64,000 nt of DNA from Actinomycetota bacterium (GCA_023488455.1 JAMDDV010000027.1:27442-91441), one strand, 5' to 3'; shown: positions 7,815 through 17,723, numbered from the stretch's first letter. Numbers and translations: made by a program. The notes: a model not told the origin generated them from the sequence alone.

Positions 7815-9308
7815 TTATGAAGTCATCACACAAGATAAAACATCTTCATAAATAATCTCATTATCTATAAACTCTTTACATAAACTACCCTTAGATAATA
7901 CTAAAACTCTGTTAGAAAGATCACATACCTCAGAAATTTCCGATGATATAAAAATTACTGATGAACCTTCGCTAGCTAACTTTTTAATTATTTTCCAAAT
8001 TTCCTCTCGGCTGCCGACATCAATTCCCCTTGTTGGATCATGAAGCAGTAAAATTTTAGGATTAATGGATAATAATCTTGAAAAAACAATTTTTTGCTGA
8101 TTTCCTCCACTTAAACTGAAAATTTTAAACTTAATATCTGCAACTTTTATAGATAATTTCTTAATGAATTCTCCTATCTTTTTTATCTCCTTATTTCTTG
8201 AAATAAAAAATCTTCTATTTGTCTTGTTGAGCCAAGTCACACTAAAATTCTCTAGTACACTCAATGTACTAAATAAAGACTGAATTTTTCTTTCCTCAGG
8301 CAAATAAACTATGCCTCTTGAAATAGCATCATCTGGATTCCTAATTTTAATTCTTTTACTTTCCACAAAAATGCCATTGGATTCATACGGCCATAATCCA
8401 TAAAGGCTCTTGATCATCTCGTCTTTACCACTCCCTGCCAAGCCCACTATTCCCAAAATCTCACCTCTAAATAACTCAAAGCTAATATCTTTAATCCTTT
8501 TATATATTCTTAAATTCTTAACTTCCATAATTACTTCTTTTCTGATAATTGAATATTTTATTTCTTCTTCTAATATATGACCCGTCATTAACTTAATGAT
8601 ATTTATTTCATTAAAATCTTTCTTTTCTAATGTTCCTACATTTTTCCCGTCTCTTAAAACTGTAATTCTATTAGCAATATCCATAACCTCATTAAGTTTA
8701 TGAGAGATATAAATGACACCTACATTCTTTTCCTTTAAATTGTTTATGATGTTGAAAAGTTTATCTACTTCATTAGAAGTTAATGAAGATGTTGGTTCAT
8801 CCATTATCAAAATTCTTACCTTTCTTGATAATGCTTTTGCAACTTCAATAAGTTGCTGGTGGGCAATTGATAATTCATTTAGTTTCAACCTTGGATTAAT
8901 GTCCATATCTAATTCGCTCAGCAATCTCTTGGTTTTCTTCATTAGCAGATCCCAATCAATAAAAAAAGGCAGCTTAGTATTTTTTGGCAATATTCCAAGA
9001 AAAATATTTTCAGCAACAGTTAATTTAGGTACATTCTCTACCTCTTGGTAAATAGAAGTTATACCTTGTTCTAAAGCCTCTTTTGTATTAGCAAAATCGA
9101 TTTCATCACCATTAAGAAATATAGAACCAGATCTTTTTCTATAGACACCACAAATTATCTTAACTAAGGTTGATTTTCCTGCTCCATTTTCTCCAATTAC
9201 TGCATGCACTTCACCGGGTTTTAAATCAAAATTAACATTGTTGAGAGCAATAACCCCAGGAAAATCTTTGTAAATATTTTCTAACTGTAAAATATATTCG
9301 TTTTCCAT
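7815..9308 (-). CDS. Sugar ABC transporter ATP-binding protein, double domain (RbsA/MglA family)
   Basis: 497-residue fused ATPase with two nucleotide-binding domains. The first has Walker A GENGAGKST (39-47), a signature region reading LSIAHQQ and Walker B ILIMDEPTSSL. The second has a degenerate Walker A (GLAGSGKD), a canonical LSGGNQQK signature and Walker B-like LLLHDPTRGID. Asymmetric active sites are normal for RbsA/MglA. It energises the two neighbouring permeases. No clear ribosome binding site is seen before the ATG; it starts 21 bases after the lacI stop. Confidence 0.94.
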   Translation of the reverse strand: MENEYILQLENIYKDFPGVIALNNVNFDLKPGEVHAVIGENGAGKSTLVKIICGVYRKRSGSIFLNGDEIDFANTKEALEQGITSIYQEVENVPKLTVAENIFLGILPKNTKLPFFIDWDLLMKKTKRLLSELDMDINPRLKLNELSIAHQQLIEVAKALSRKVRILIMDEPTSSLTSNEVDKLFNIINNLKEKNVGVIYISHKLNEVMDIANRITVLRDGKNVGTLEKKDFNEINIIKLMTGHILEEEIKYSIIRKEVIMEVKNLRIYKRIKDISFELFRGEILGIVGLAGSGKDEMIKSLYGLWPYESNGIFVESKRIKIRNPDDAISRGIVYLPEERKIQSLFSTLSVLENFSVTWLNKTNRRFFISRNKEIKKIGEFIKKLSIKVADIKFKIFSLSGGNQQKIVFSRLLSINPKILLLHDPTRGIDVGSREEIWKIIKKLASEGSSVIFISSEISEVCDLSNRVLVLSKGSLCKEFIDNEIIYEDVLSCVMTS

Positions 9309-9329
9309 TATTAAATTTAAGAAAATATT

Positions 9330-10352
9330 TTAATTCTCAAGATTTTTTAAATCTTTTACACTTTCCCTTTCAACTATAAAAGTATCAAGTTCAATTAGAA
9401 CTTCTTTTTTCTGTCTTTTTTCAATCATATCTATTAGTTTTTTTACAGCTAAAGAACCTAGTTTTGTGCTTTTTTGATGAATAGTAGTTAAAGAAGGAGT
9501 AACAATTTCACACCATGATATATCATCAAATCCTAAAATAGATATTTCATCAGGTATATTCACATTATTCCTATTGAAATATTTCATTATTCCTATAGCT
9601 ATGGCATCTGAAACTGCAAATATTGCAGTGTATCTCTTAAGTTTTAGTTCTTCCAAAATTTTTTTGGCTACAGCCTCTCCTCCCTTCACGCTTAAATCAG
9701 TAGTATAGATATTGGAAGGGTTATACATTATAAAATTATCATGCAAAGCATCCTTATAACCTCGTACTCTTTCTTCAACTTGATCATGAAACTTATTAAA
9801 ACATACTAAAGCAATATTTTTGTGCCCCTTTTCAATTAAATATTTTGTGCCCCTATAAGCAGCTCCATGATTATTCGTATTTATTGAGGTAAAATTTTTT
9901 TTAAACAATTCATTATCTATAAGTACGATCGGAATTCCTGCTTTTTTTAATTCTTTCAATATTTCTCCATCATTTTCATTCATGCTCATACAATAAATAA
10001 CACCGGTGAAACCACCGCTTAATAAAATATCCGAAAAGAAATTTTTTTCTTTGCATCTTTCTTCATCTAAAACCACAAGGTGATATCCTTCATCTGCAGC
10101 GAGCTGCTGAGCGCCATTTAAAACTTTAGTATAAAATGGATTAACTATGTCTTCTAAAACCAATAATATATACGTGCTAGTTTGTTTTCGCATACCTTGC
10201 GCAATTAAAGAAGGCCTGTAATTTAATCCTTTGACTGCATCCTTAATTTTTTCTTTAGTAATTTCTTTTAATAACTCAGGATTATTCAAATACCTTGAAA
10301 CAGAGGCTGTACTAACATTAGCTTTTTTAGCTACATCTTTTATATTTACCAT
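9330..10352 (-). CDS. LacI-family transcriptional regulator
   Basis: 340 residues with a LacI helix-turn-helix at the N-terminus (IKDVAKKANVSTASVSRYLN, residues 4-23) and hinge helix, then a periplasmic-binding-like effector domain (about 60-330). First gene of the minus-strand sugar operon, so it probably autoregulates and controls the divergent cupin gene. Its promoter has a 29-base inverted repeat covering the likely transcription start. The ATG lacks a recognisable ribosome binding site. Effector is probably the imported sugar or a derivative. Confidence 0.93.
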   Translation of the reverse strand: MVNIKDVAKKANVSTASVSRYLNNPELLKEITKEKIKDAVKGLNYRPSLIAQGMRKQTSTYILLVLEDIVNPFYTKVLNGAQQLAADEGYHLVVLDEERCKEKNFFSDILLSGGFTGVIYCMSMNENDGEILKELKKAGIPIVLIDNELFKKNFTSINTNNHGAAYRGTKYLIEKGHKNIALVCFNKFHDQVEERVRGYKDALHDNFIMYNPSNIYTTDLSVKGGEAVAKKILEELKLKRYTAIFAVSDAIAIGIMKYFNRNNVNIPDEISILGFDDISWCEIVTPSLTTIHQKSTKLGSLAVKKLIDMIEKRQKKEVLIELDTFIVERESVKDLKNLEN

Positions 10353-10364
10353 AATAATGTTAGA

Positions 10365-10426
10365 ATGTAAATGTTTTCAGTAATTATTTACATAGCTAAT
10401 TATAAAAAAAATTTAAATTTTGTCAA
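10365..10426 (-). promoter_or_regulatory. Promoter and candidate operator of the lacI-transporter operon
   Basis: On the minus strand, TTGACA (10421-10426) and TATAAT (10399-10404) are 16 bases apart. An inverted repeat with 8-base arms, ATGTAAAT at 10365-10372 and ATTTACAT at 10386-10393, covers the start point, a natural repressor position. A second repeat, ATGTTTA at 10426-10432 and TAAACAT at 10449-10455, lies on the cupin-gene side. These are visible directly; binding by the LacI protein is inferred. Confidence 0.6.
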
Positions 10427-10472
10427 TGTTTATATTAATGAAAAAATTTAAACATCAGCTAGGAGAGAACCA

Positions 10473-11696
10473 ATGAACAAAAACGAAATCAATTTTTTTA
10501 TCAACAAGGCTCTTAAATCCGGAAACAGGGTATTAAAACTTGCTCCCACTTGGGTTCCACGCGCATTCTTGATCCCTGGTAGAAGAATTAAGCTCCACCC
10601 GGATGATATTTATGCCTTGGGAGCAGAAAGAGGAGGAATAGATGAAAGATGGTTTGCATCAACAACTCAAGCAGACAATGGACCTAGTACACCTCCCGAT
10701 GAAGGATTAAGCTACATTGTTCATGAAGAACAAAGGGTCTTGCTAAGGGAGGCGATCGAAGTAGTTGGTGAAGAAATAATAGGAGAGACAATGACGCAAA
10801 AATATGGGGGGTGGAAAGTGTATGCTAAATTTTTTGACAACATGGAGCCTATTCCACATCATCTACACCAACAGGAAAAACATGCAAAACTCGTTGGAAG
10901 AGAGGGAAAACCAGAATCTTATTACTTTCCTCCTCAATTGAACTCGATTCAAAACAGTTTCCCTTATACATTCTTTGGTCTTGAACCAGGCACAAGCAAG
11001 CAAAATGTAATTGACTGTCTTAAAAATTGGGATAAAGGAGACAATGGAATACTTGATTTCTCGAAAGCAATTAGATTAAAATCTGGTACAGGCTGGCTAT
11101 TGCCGGCAGGTATACTACACGCTCCTGGTACCCTGGTTACTTTTGAAGTTCAATGGGCATCTGACGTCTTGAGCATGTTTCAGTCAATGGTATTTGGTAA
11201 AAAAGTTGATAGACAACTTCTTGTTAAAGATGTGCCTAAAGAAAAAACAGACGATTTTGATTACATGGTAGGCATGCTAGACTGGGAAAGAAATCTGGTT
11301 CCCAACTTTAAAGAAAGATTTTATTTAGAACCAATTCCTGTTAAAAATACCGAAAAATTAGGTTATCATGAAAATTGGATCATATATGGACAAATTAATG
11401 GCAAGGACTATTTCAGTGCAAAAGAATTGACAATTCCAGCAAAAACAAAAGCAACTGTTAAGGATAATGGAGCGCATGGTACAATCGTAATTCAAGGAAG
11501 AGGGAAAATAGCTGGTAATTATGCTGAAAGTCCAATCCAAATCAGATATGGAGAACTCACCTCAGATGAATTCTTTATTACAAATTCGGCAGCGACAGAA
11601 GGAATCGAAATCGAAAATACGGGGCTAGAAAATTTGGTAATCTTAAAATATTTTGGGCCTGAAACCAACCCAGATATGCCAAAGAAAGAGGTTTAA
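10473..11696 (+). CDS. Cupin-fold phosphomannose-isomerase-like protein
   Basis: 407-residue protein with a cupin metal motif in the middle: HHLHQQEKHAK near 129-139 gives His-x-His and the following Glu/His expected in type I phosphomannose isomerases. A second cupin-like strand region contains LLPAGILHAPGT. Length matches PMI-like sugar isomerases. AGGAGAG lies 6 bases before the ATG. It is divergent from the LacI-controlled operon and shares its control region, so it probably isomerises the imported sugar or its phosphate. A non-enzymatic cupin is possible but less likely given the intact metal motif. Confidence 0.75.
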   Translation: MNKNEINFFINKALKSGNRVLKLAPTWVPRAFLIPGRRIKLHPDDIYALGAERGGIDERWFASTTQADNGPSTPPDEGLSYIVHEEQRVLLREAIEVVGEEIIGETMTQKYGGWKVYAKFFDNMEPIPHHLHQQEKHAKLVGREGKPESYYFPPQLNSIQNSFPYTFFGLEPGTSKQNVIDCLKNWDKGDNGILDFSKAIRLKSGTGWLLPAGILHAPGTLVTFEVQWASDVLSMFQSMVFGKKVDRQLLVKDVPKEKTDDFDYMVGMLDWERNLVPNFKERFYLEPIPVKNTEKLGYHENWIIYGQINGKDYFSAKELTIPAKTKATVKDNGAHGTIVIQGRGKIAGNYAESPIQIRYGELTSDEFFITNSAATEGIEIENTGLENLVILKYFGPETNPDMPKKEV

Positions 11697-11807
11697 CTAT
11701 ACAACTTCTTGACAATACTAGCTGGGAAGTGCCGACAGTATGAGTTTTTAAAGATATTACTACGCTACTAGAATGATCTCGGGCGAGGCAATTAATACTT
11801 GGATTTT

Positions 11808-12971
11808 TCATTCATATTTGGGTCCGCCTCTGACCGCAGCATCGCTCCAACCCTGGGTCTCCCAGTAACCTCTGTAATCGTAGTCAACTACCTCGATCTT
11901 CTCGATCCACTTCACCCATTTATACCCATAGTGATCAGGGACTACAACCCTGACGGGATAGCCGTGCTCAGATGCTAAAATCTCCCCATTCATCATATAT
12001 GCAATTAACACATCCTTTTCATATACGAGTTTTATGGGAATAGAACTGGTAAACCCGTCCGCACCATGAAAAGCAACCTCAAGTGCGTTTTCCTTTAGTC
12101 CGGCGATATTCAGGATATCCCTCAAAGGCAGACCGGTCCAGACTGCTGTACCTATAAGGCTTCCACCCTCAGGATTTCCTGCGCATTCGAGCACTGCAAC
12201 TCGAGAGATGGAGGGCATGTTATTTATATCTTCATAAGATAGAGCCAACGGTTTCTCAACCTCGCCTTCAATGCTTAACTTCCAGGTGCTCATATCAATA
12301 TCTGGTGTACCGCTTATGCTCAGGGTAAAGAACTTTTCATTTGGCGTAAGCTGTTTTGCTTCGCTCTCCTGGCTTGGGATCAGTTCGGTAGTAAGCTCGA
12401 TCCTGGAAAGATATTTGACCCAGTTCGCAGCTGGTAAGCCGGGGGCGATCAACCTTAAGGGACCGCCATCTTCAATTGATATATCTTTTCCGTCCATCTG
12501 ATAGGCAATTGCAAATCCTTTGCCCACTACTTCATCCAGATTTAAATAAGAATAGTACCCGTCGCTTGCGTAAAAAATGATGATATTCGTACTATTTTTT
12601 ACGTGCGCACTTGAAAGCAGATCATCAATGCTTACTCCAGTAAACGTACCCCTTACAACCTCGCCGTTCGCCTTGATCATCTCGAAATTGCCCGATATCA
12701 CTTTCATCTTTTCCAGATCATCGATCGTGAGTTTGAGGGTTCCTTCTACATTCCCAGAAACGATGAGATCATACTTTACCTCTGCACTGCTCTCAGTGCT
12801 GGCCGATTCAGCTGACCCTGGCATCTCTGTGGCAGATGTCTCGACTTTAGCTTTTGATGAGCTTGCCGTGCCTGTTGCTGTTTCGCTGACAGATTGAGGC
12901 TGACATCCCGATAGCAGGCCCAACGACAATAAAAGAATTAATGCGAGGACTAAATAACTGAAATTTTTCAC
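11808..12971 (-). CDS. Exported molybdopterin oxidoreductase-fold lipoprotein, tandem domains
   Basis: 387-residue lipoprotein: signal peptide with lipobox Cys23 (LLSGC), a Ser/Thr-rich linker to about residue 65, then two copies of the sulfite-oxidase-type molybdopterin-binding fold (about 70-195 and 210-370). Only the second carries the ECAGN motif that supplies the molybdenum cysteine ligand; the first has YASDG there. Start is GTG with GGAGG nine bases upstream. It is the last gene in line with the microcompartment operon, 58 bases after the Fe-S oxidase subunit. A surface redox role linked to that oxidase is possible but not shown; substrate unknown. Confidence 0.75.
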   Translation of the reverse strand: MKNFSYLVLALILLLSLGLLSGCQPQSVSETATGTASSSKAKVETSATEMPGSAESASTESSAEVKYDLIVSGNVEGTLKLTIDDLEKMKVISGNFEMIKANGEVVRGTFTGVSIDDLLSSAHVKNSTNIIIFYASDGYYSYLNLDEVVGKGFAIAYQMDGKDISIEDGGPLRLIAPGLPAANWVKYLSRIELTTELIPSQESEAKQLTPNEKFFTLSISGTPDIDMSTWKLSIEGEVEKPLALSYEDINNMPSISRVAVLECAGNPEGGSLIGTAVWTGLPLRDILNIAGLKENALEVAFHGADGFTSSIPIKLVYEKDVLIAYMMNGEILASEHGYPVRVVVPDHYGYKWVKWIEKIEVVDYDYRGYWETQGWSDAAVRGGPKYE

Positions 12972-13029
12972 TTTTATATCCCTCCACCCCTCAAAAATAG
13001 ATAATCATACAGGCGTTTTACTATTTACC

Positions 13030-14337
13030 TTAACTAATTTTAATATCCTCAGCAAGACGAGCCTGTCTCGCAAGCTCCTCTTTCAGCGCTCCATCACCCT
13101 GCAGTGACATATCGATTAGTTCAACCAGATGCAGCGTGCTCTTTTTCAGGTCGCGCTGCTTAACGCCCTCAGCAATATGCATCATGCACCCTGGGCATCC
13201 GCTTACGACGACATTCGCTCCACTGTTCTGTACGTTATCTATCTTCCGTTTGCGGATGGCACTCGCTATCGGATAATGAGTTACAGTGAAGAAACCCGCG
13301 CATCCGCAGCAACTATCGGCCTCGAACATCTCAACAAAATTTGCACCTGGAATCGACTTTATGATGTCACGCGGTTCCTTTGTTATACCAAGCCCGCGGC
13401 TCAAATGACAGGGGTCATGATAAGTAACCATGAGATCAAGCGGCTTGAGCCCTGATGGCAGCCCGTACTTTAGAATAACCTGTGAGATATCAAAAATGGG
13501 CTTATCTATAAGTCCCTTATCATAATAGCTCTCGGTCAGTTGCAGACCACAGGTACCGCACGTGGTCACAATTCCATCGGCCTTGACAGAATTAAACATC
13601 TTTACATTCCTGTCCCTTATCTTTTCAAAGGTCCTCAAATCGCCTGATGCTTCGATCGGTGCTCCGCAGCAGCCGATGTCCTCAATAAATATCAACTGTA
13701 TGCCCATGCTGGACAATACCGAGATGGTAGATTTGATTATTCCATAATAAAGATAGGTGGCGCCGCAGCCAGCAAAATATATCAGAGTAGCTCTCGGATT
13801 TTCCACTTCTGGTATCTCATCTAACCCCATGCCTTTTCTATTATAAGAAATTGGCGGAACAACCCTGTCCCTTCCCACATGAAAGAGGCTAAACAAGTTT
13901 CTTATCGGATTCCGCGGAGAAAGATCTTTCAAGAACCACCTGTAAAGTACATTGCTAACCCTTCCAAACAACCTGAAACGGCGATTATAAGGGAACAGGT
14001 ATTTAAAAAGGTACTTTTTAATCCACAGAAGATCACCTTTACCAACTATCTCCTCCTTTATCGCCCTGCTGATCTCGTGTACATTAACGCCACTTGGACA
14101 CGCGGATTCACACCGCCTGCACTCAAGACAGGTAAAAAGCCTCTCCTCAACATCCTTCGTTAGCTGTAATTTCCCGGTCATCACAGCTTCAACCAGACTT
14201 ATCTTCCCCCTGGCATAGAAGCTTTCATCCTTTGTCTCTCGATAGATGGGACAGGCTGACTGACAGGTGCCGCATTTCATGCATTTAAATGCTGCCTCTT
14301 TAATAACATCAGCGGATATGCTTCCGACCTTGTTCAT
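13030..14337 (-). CDS. Fe-S subunit of 2-hydroxyacid oxidase (GlcF/LldE-like, CCG domains)
   Basis: 435-residue protein with two [4Fe-4S] motifs near the N-terminus (CMKCGTCQSACP and CLECRRCESACP). Two CCG cysteine-rich domains follow, seen as DIGCCGAP and DSCCGCAG with HDPCH between. This is the electron-transfer partner of GlcD-type flavoproteins. Its ATG overlaps the end of the upstream flavoprotein gene by four bases, so translation is coupled. Together they should oxidise glycolate, D-lactate or a similar 2-hydroxyacid and pass electrons to a membrane carrier. Position at the end of the microcompartment operon suggests the acid comes from the compartment's aldehyde. Confidence 0.88.
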   Translation of the reverse strand: MNKVGSISADVIKEAAFKCMKCGTCQSACPIYRETKDESFYARGKISLVEAVMTGKLQLTKDVEERLFTCLECRRCESACPSGVNVHEISRAIKEEIVGKGDLLWIKKYLFKYLFPYNRRFRLFGRVSNVLYRWFLKDLSPRNPIRNLFSLFHVGRDRVVPPISYNRKGMGLDEIPEVENPRATLIYFAGCGATYLYYGIIKSTISVLSSMGIQLIFIEDIGCCGAPIEASGDLRTFEKIRDRNVKMFNSVKADGIVTTCGTCGLQLTESYYDKGLIDKPIFDISQVILKYGLPSGLKPLDLMVTYHDPCHLSRGLGITKEPRDIIKSIPGANFVEMFEADSCCGCAGFFTVTHYPIASAIRKRKIDNVQNSGANVVVSGCPGCMMHIAEGVKQRDLKKSTLHLVELIDMSLQGDGALKEELARQARLAEDIKIS

Positions 14338-15719
14338 AAGAGCACCTTACCCGGGTTTAGTATATTGTTGGGATCAAGTGCCAACTTTATCCTCCGCATG
14401 ACTTCAATGTCGCTATCCGTGAACTCAAGCGGAATATACTTTGCCTTGGCAAAGCCTATGCCGTGCTCACCAGAGAGGGTCCCGCCAAGCTCAATTGTAG
14501 CTCTGAAAATTTCTTCAACTGCCATCTCAACCTTTCTGGCTTCCTCTTCAATTCTTAAATCAGTGAGAATGGTGGGGTGCATATTCCCATCCCCGGCATG
14601 ACCAAAGTCCCCAATTATAAGATCGTGCTTCTTCGATATCTTCTCCACCGCACTGACAAGATCTGCCAATTTTGACCGCGGGACGGTAGCATCCTCCAAG
14701 ATCGTGGACGGTTTTACCCTCGACAGTGCAGACAGTGCCGCCCTCCTGGCAGCCCAGAGGTTCTCCCTTTCGGAATCATCCTCGGCAATTTTCAAGTCGG
14801 ATGACCCTGATTTTTTTATCGCAGCTGTTGCCCTATCAAACTCCCACTGGACGCTGTCCTCGTCACCATCTACCTCAATGAGCAGGACGGCTCCAGCATC
14901 CATAGGCAAGCCTATCCTCAAGAACTCCTCCACTGCCCTTATGGTTACGTTATCTATTATCTCAAGCGTGGCGGGGATTACCCTGGAGCCGATAATCTCA
15001 TTTACCGCTGATGACGCCTGCTTCAAGTCATCAAAAATTGCGAGTGCGCTTTTTCTTGCTGCTGGAATGGGCCTGACATCAAGGATTGCTTGAGTTATCA
15101 CACCAAAAGTGCCCTCACTTCCAACAAGCAGGCGTATCAGATCAAAGCCACCAAGCGATGTCTGTTCGTCTTTTGTCGTCTTCACGACTGTTCCGTCAGG
15201 CAAAACCACCTCAACTCCGTAAACATAATCACCGGTTACGCCATATTTGAGTCCACGCAGCCCACCTGCGTTTTCCGCGATATTTCCACCAATCGTGGAA
15301 GCCAGATGACTGGATGGGTCAGGTGGGAATATAAGTCCGAACCTGGCCAGTGCGACATTCACGGAATTGGTTACAACACCCGGTTCAACGGTGACGCGAA
15401 GGTTATCCACATCTATGTCCAGTATCCCGTCCATCAAAGTCATATCAATGACGATGCCTCCATTTAATGGAATGCTCCCACCACTAAGACCGGTAGCGGC
15501 ACCGCGCGGTGTTACTGGAATCTCATGATTATTTGTAAACCTCAGAAGGTTGGATACCTCCTGTGCGCTCCTTACCTTTACAACCGCAGACGGTATTGAT
15601 TCCATCCTGGTTGCATCATATGAATAACATATGAGATCAGCCGGCTCAGTCAGGACCCTTGACGGCTCAACAAATTGCGAAAGCTCCCTCTTAACGTTCA
15701 CCTTCAAATTTAAGAACAT
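14334..15719 (-). CDS. FAD-linked 2-hydroxyacid oxidase (GlcD / D-lactate dehydrogenase-like)
   Basis: 461-residue flavoprotein. The FAD-binding segment TPRGAATGLSGGSIPLNGG is near residues 60-80. The C-terminal substrate domain contains GDFGHAGDGNMHP and SGEHGIGFAK, the hallmarks of the GlcD/DLD group. Length is typical. AGAGGT is four bases before the ATG. The partner Fe-S subunit overlaps it. No encapsulation helix is seen at either end, so it probably acts outside the microcompartment, in the cytosol or at the membrane. Glycolate and D-lactate are both plausible substrates. Confidence 0.9.
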   Translation of the reverse strand: MFLNLKVNVKRELSQFVEPSRVLTEPADLICYSYDATRMESIPSAVVKVRSAQEVSNLLRFTNNHEIPVTPRGAATGLSGGSIPLNGGIVIDMTLMDGILDIDVDNLRVTVEPGVVTNSVNVALARFGLIFPPDPSSHLASTIGGNIAENAGGLRGLKYGVTGDYVYGVEVVLPDGTVVKTTKDEQTSLGGFDLIRLLVGSEGTFGVITQAILDVRPIPAARKSALAIFDDLKQASSAVNEIIGSRVIPATLEIIDNVTIRAVEEFLRIGLPMDAGAVLLIEVDGDEDSVQWEFDRATAAIKKSGSSDLKIAEDDSERENLWAARRAALSALSRVKPSTILEDATVPRSKLADLVSAVEKISKKHDLIIGDFGHAGDGNMHPTILTDLRIEEEARKVEMAVEEIFRATIELGGTLSGEHGIGFAKAKYIPLEFTDSDIEVMRRIKLALDPNNILNPGKVLL

Positions 15720-15794
15720 CTAACCTCTACCTAAATAATAATTATTATTATTATAAATCAACTTCGCTGGATTGTACTCGGGCTGAGTGGATTA

Positions 15795-17144
15795 CTATAT
15801 CTCCGAACTTTCTATTACTGACCTAAAAATTCCTACTATTTGAGGATCAAACTGGGTGCCCGATCCCCTGATTAACTCCTTTAACGCTTCCTCAACAGTA
15901 AGCGCATCCCTGTATGCTCGAGGATTAATCATAGCATCAAATGCATCGGCTATGGCGACTATCCTTCCGACAAGTGGTATATCTTCACTCTTTATGCCAT
16001 CCGGGTAGCCCTTCCCATCATAGCGTTCATGATGATATTTGATAACATCAAATACTTCTTTATCAAACTTGATGTTCTTAAGCAGCTCGATGCCAAGATC
16101 CGGGTGACTCATCACAAGAAATCTCTCCTCGCTGGTAAGAGCAGACGGTTTGCTTATTATCTCACTGCTTATTGATAGATAACCCACATCATGCAGAATA
16201 CAACCAATGCTCATAGTGCGAAGTTGATGTTCGGAGAAGCCTAATCTTTCACCTATATCATTTGCAAGTTTCATGACTCGAGCCGAGTGTCCTGCCTTCA
16301 ACGGGTCTTTGAACTCAATAGAAGACGCAAGGACCTTCAGCAGCTCGCGCATAACATCGTCCTTCAGTAATAAAAGATTGATATTTCTTGCTTTCAGCTC
16401 CAACTGCAATAACAGGGATTCGAAGATGTTAAATGAGCTCTCATGACAGACGAAGTCGGCATTGCTTCCCCAGATCACAAGCGTTGAATAGGCAGAACCC
16501 GAGAAACATGATGGAATGCCCACAGCACATGTACCAGATAGAGCTGTGCTTTGCGCTAACTCGCTATCCCTGAAATCGTCTGGAAATACCGTTCGTTTGT
16601 TACTGCACTTAATCGATTGGGTGACAGCGTCGATCATGTTTACGAGCAGCAAGTTTTTATCAGTAGAAATGCCCTCGGGATTCTTATGCTTTGTCAACTT
16701 GTATAATTCATTGCGTTTTTCGCTCAACAGCGCAACGCTCATGCCATCAATCCCTGTGTTCCCGACAAAGAATGAAAGTGAAGCTTCCAGATCAGAGAAG
16801 GTTTTCGCGCTTGACAGCTTTAGCGCCATATTATTTAAAAGGGAAAGCTTGCTCAGATTGTCAGCAAGCTGGAGCGATTTGTCCTCGATTTGTTGGAAAA
16901 GATCACGGTTTAAGTCACGTAATTCTTTCTCCCTGAAATTAAGATAAACGATGAAGATGATGATTAAAAACGCAAATCCAAATATTAAAGCGAAGTTTAA
17001 GTAGATTATCGAAAAGATGTTGCTTAACGTTTTTACAGTAAAGAAGAAAAATGCAATCGAGGCCGCAAGTACAAAAATAATTACATAAGATAGTATACTC
17101 AGTTGCCTCCTGCGACGTTCAACCTGCTCCATTCTATCGAACAA
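15795..17144 (-). CDS. Membrane-anchored HD-GYP domain protein
   Basis: 449 residues. Two membrane helices (about 17-37 and 45-67), a coiled region, a GAF-like middle (about 95-250), then an HD-GYP phosphohydrolase domain (about 265-445) with HHERYDGKGYPDG. The family is known to degrade cyclic di-GMP. The usual HDIGK motif reads HDVGY here, so one conserved Lys is replaced and activity may be altered. TTG start with AAGGAGG five bases upstream is convincing. It lies between the BMC-T and glcD-like genes, so it is cotranscribed with the compartment. Why a signalling enzyme sits there is unknown. Confidence 0.85.
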   Translation of the reverse strand: MFDRMEQVERRRRQLSILSYVIIFVLAASIAFFFFTVKTLSNIFSIIYLNFALIFGFAFLIIIFIVYLNFREKELRDLNRDLFQQIEDKSLQLADNLSKLSLLNNMALKLSSAKTFSDLEASLSFFVGNTGIDGMSVALLSEKRNELYKLTKHKNPEGISTDKNLLLVNMIDAVTQSIKCSNKRTVFPDDFRDSELAQSTALSGTCAVGIPSCFSGSAYSTLVIWGSNADFVCHESSFNIFESLLLQLELKARNINLLLLKDDVMRELLKVLASSIEFKDPLKAGHSARVMKLANDIGERLGFSEHQLRTMSIGCILHDVGYLSISSEIISKPSALTSEERFLVMSHPDLGIELLKNIKFDKEVFDVIKYHHERYDGKGYPDGIKSEDIPLVGRIVAIADAFDAMINPRAYRDALTVEEALKELIRGSGTQFDPQIVGIFRSVIESSEI

Positions 17145-17162
17145 CCTTGCCTCCTTGGTCTA

Positions 17163-17714
17163 TTAGAAATACTTCTCCCAGAGATCAGGATGAGGAGAGG
17201 GAATGACAACGAAGTCTATCAAAGCCCCTTCTGTTTTTATCGCACCAACTCCATTCTCGACTGCAGAACGAACTGCTGCAACATCGCCTGACATCAGTAC
17301 AGATGCCTTGCCAGACATCCCCCGGGCGATTCTTATCTCAATGAGATTGACGGAAGCCGCTTTCGCCGCTGAATCCGCAGCAATTATTACTGAACTAACC
17401 GTAAAGGTCTCAATAATTCCTACTGCATTGAGCTCCTCCTTCTTGGCTGAACCCAGAAGGGCTGGAAAAACCCCAGGATGAACATTAGGAATTACAATAT
17501 AATCCACAAGTGTCTCATTCCCAACAGATTTGGCTGCATCAATAGAACTCTGTACTGCAGCTACCTCTCCAGCGATCAGAGAAATGAATTTCCCGGGACA
17601 GAGCACTATTGCTTGAAGTAGTTCAACGTTAGCTGCCTTTAACATTGCATCAGTTGCCTCAACACCCTTCGGAATGCTTATGAACTCGATTACGCCGATC
17701 GATTTATAAGGCAT
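17163..17714 (-). CDS. pduT: BMC-T shell protein with Fe-S pore cysteine (PduT-like)
   Basis: 183-residue tandem-BMC-domain protein that forms pseudohexameric shell trimers. Domain 1 is about 1-90, domain 2 about 95-183. The loop LCPGKF places Cys39 where PduT has its Cys38, which binds a [4Fe-4S] cluster in the central pore; this suggests electron passage through the shell. It lies 10 bases from the PduS-like gene, the known partner in propanediol compartments. AGAGGT precedes the ATG. Confidence 0.93.
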   Translation of the reverse strand: MPYKSIGVIEFISIPKGVEATDAMLKAANVELLQAIVLCPGKFISLIAGEVAAVQSSIDAAKSVGNETLVDYIVIPNVHPGVFPALLGSAKKEELNAVGIIETFTVSSVIIAADSAAKAASVNLIEIRIARGMSGKASVLMSGDVAAVRSAVENGVGAIKTEGALIDFVVIPSPHPDLWEKYF

Positions 17715-17723
17715 ATGTACCTC

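Noticed and set aside
11697..11807. Rho-independent terminator between convergent cupin and molybdopterin-fold genes
   Set aside because: No stable stem with a following T-run was found in this 111-base spacer.
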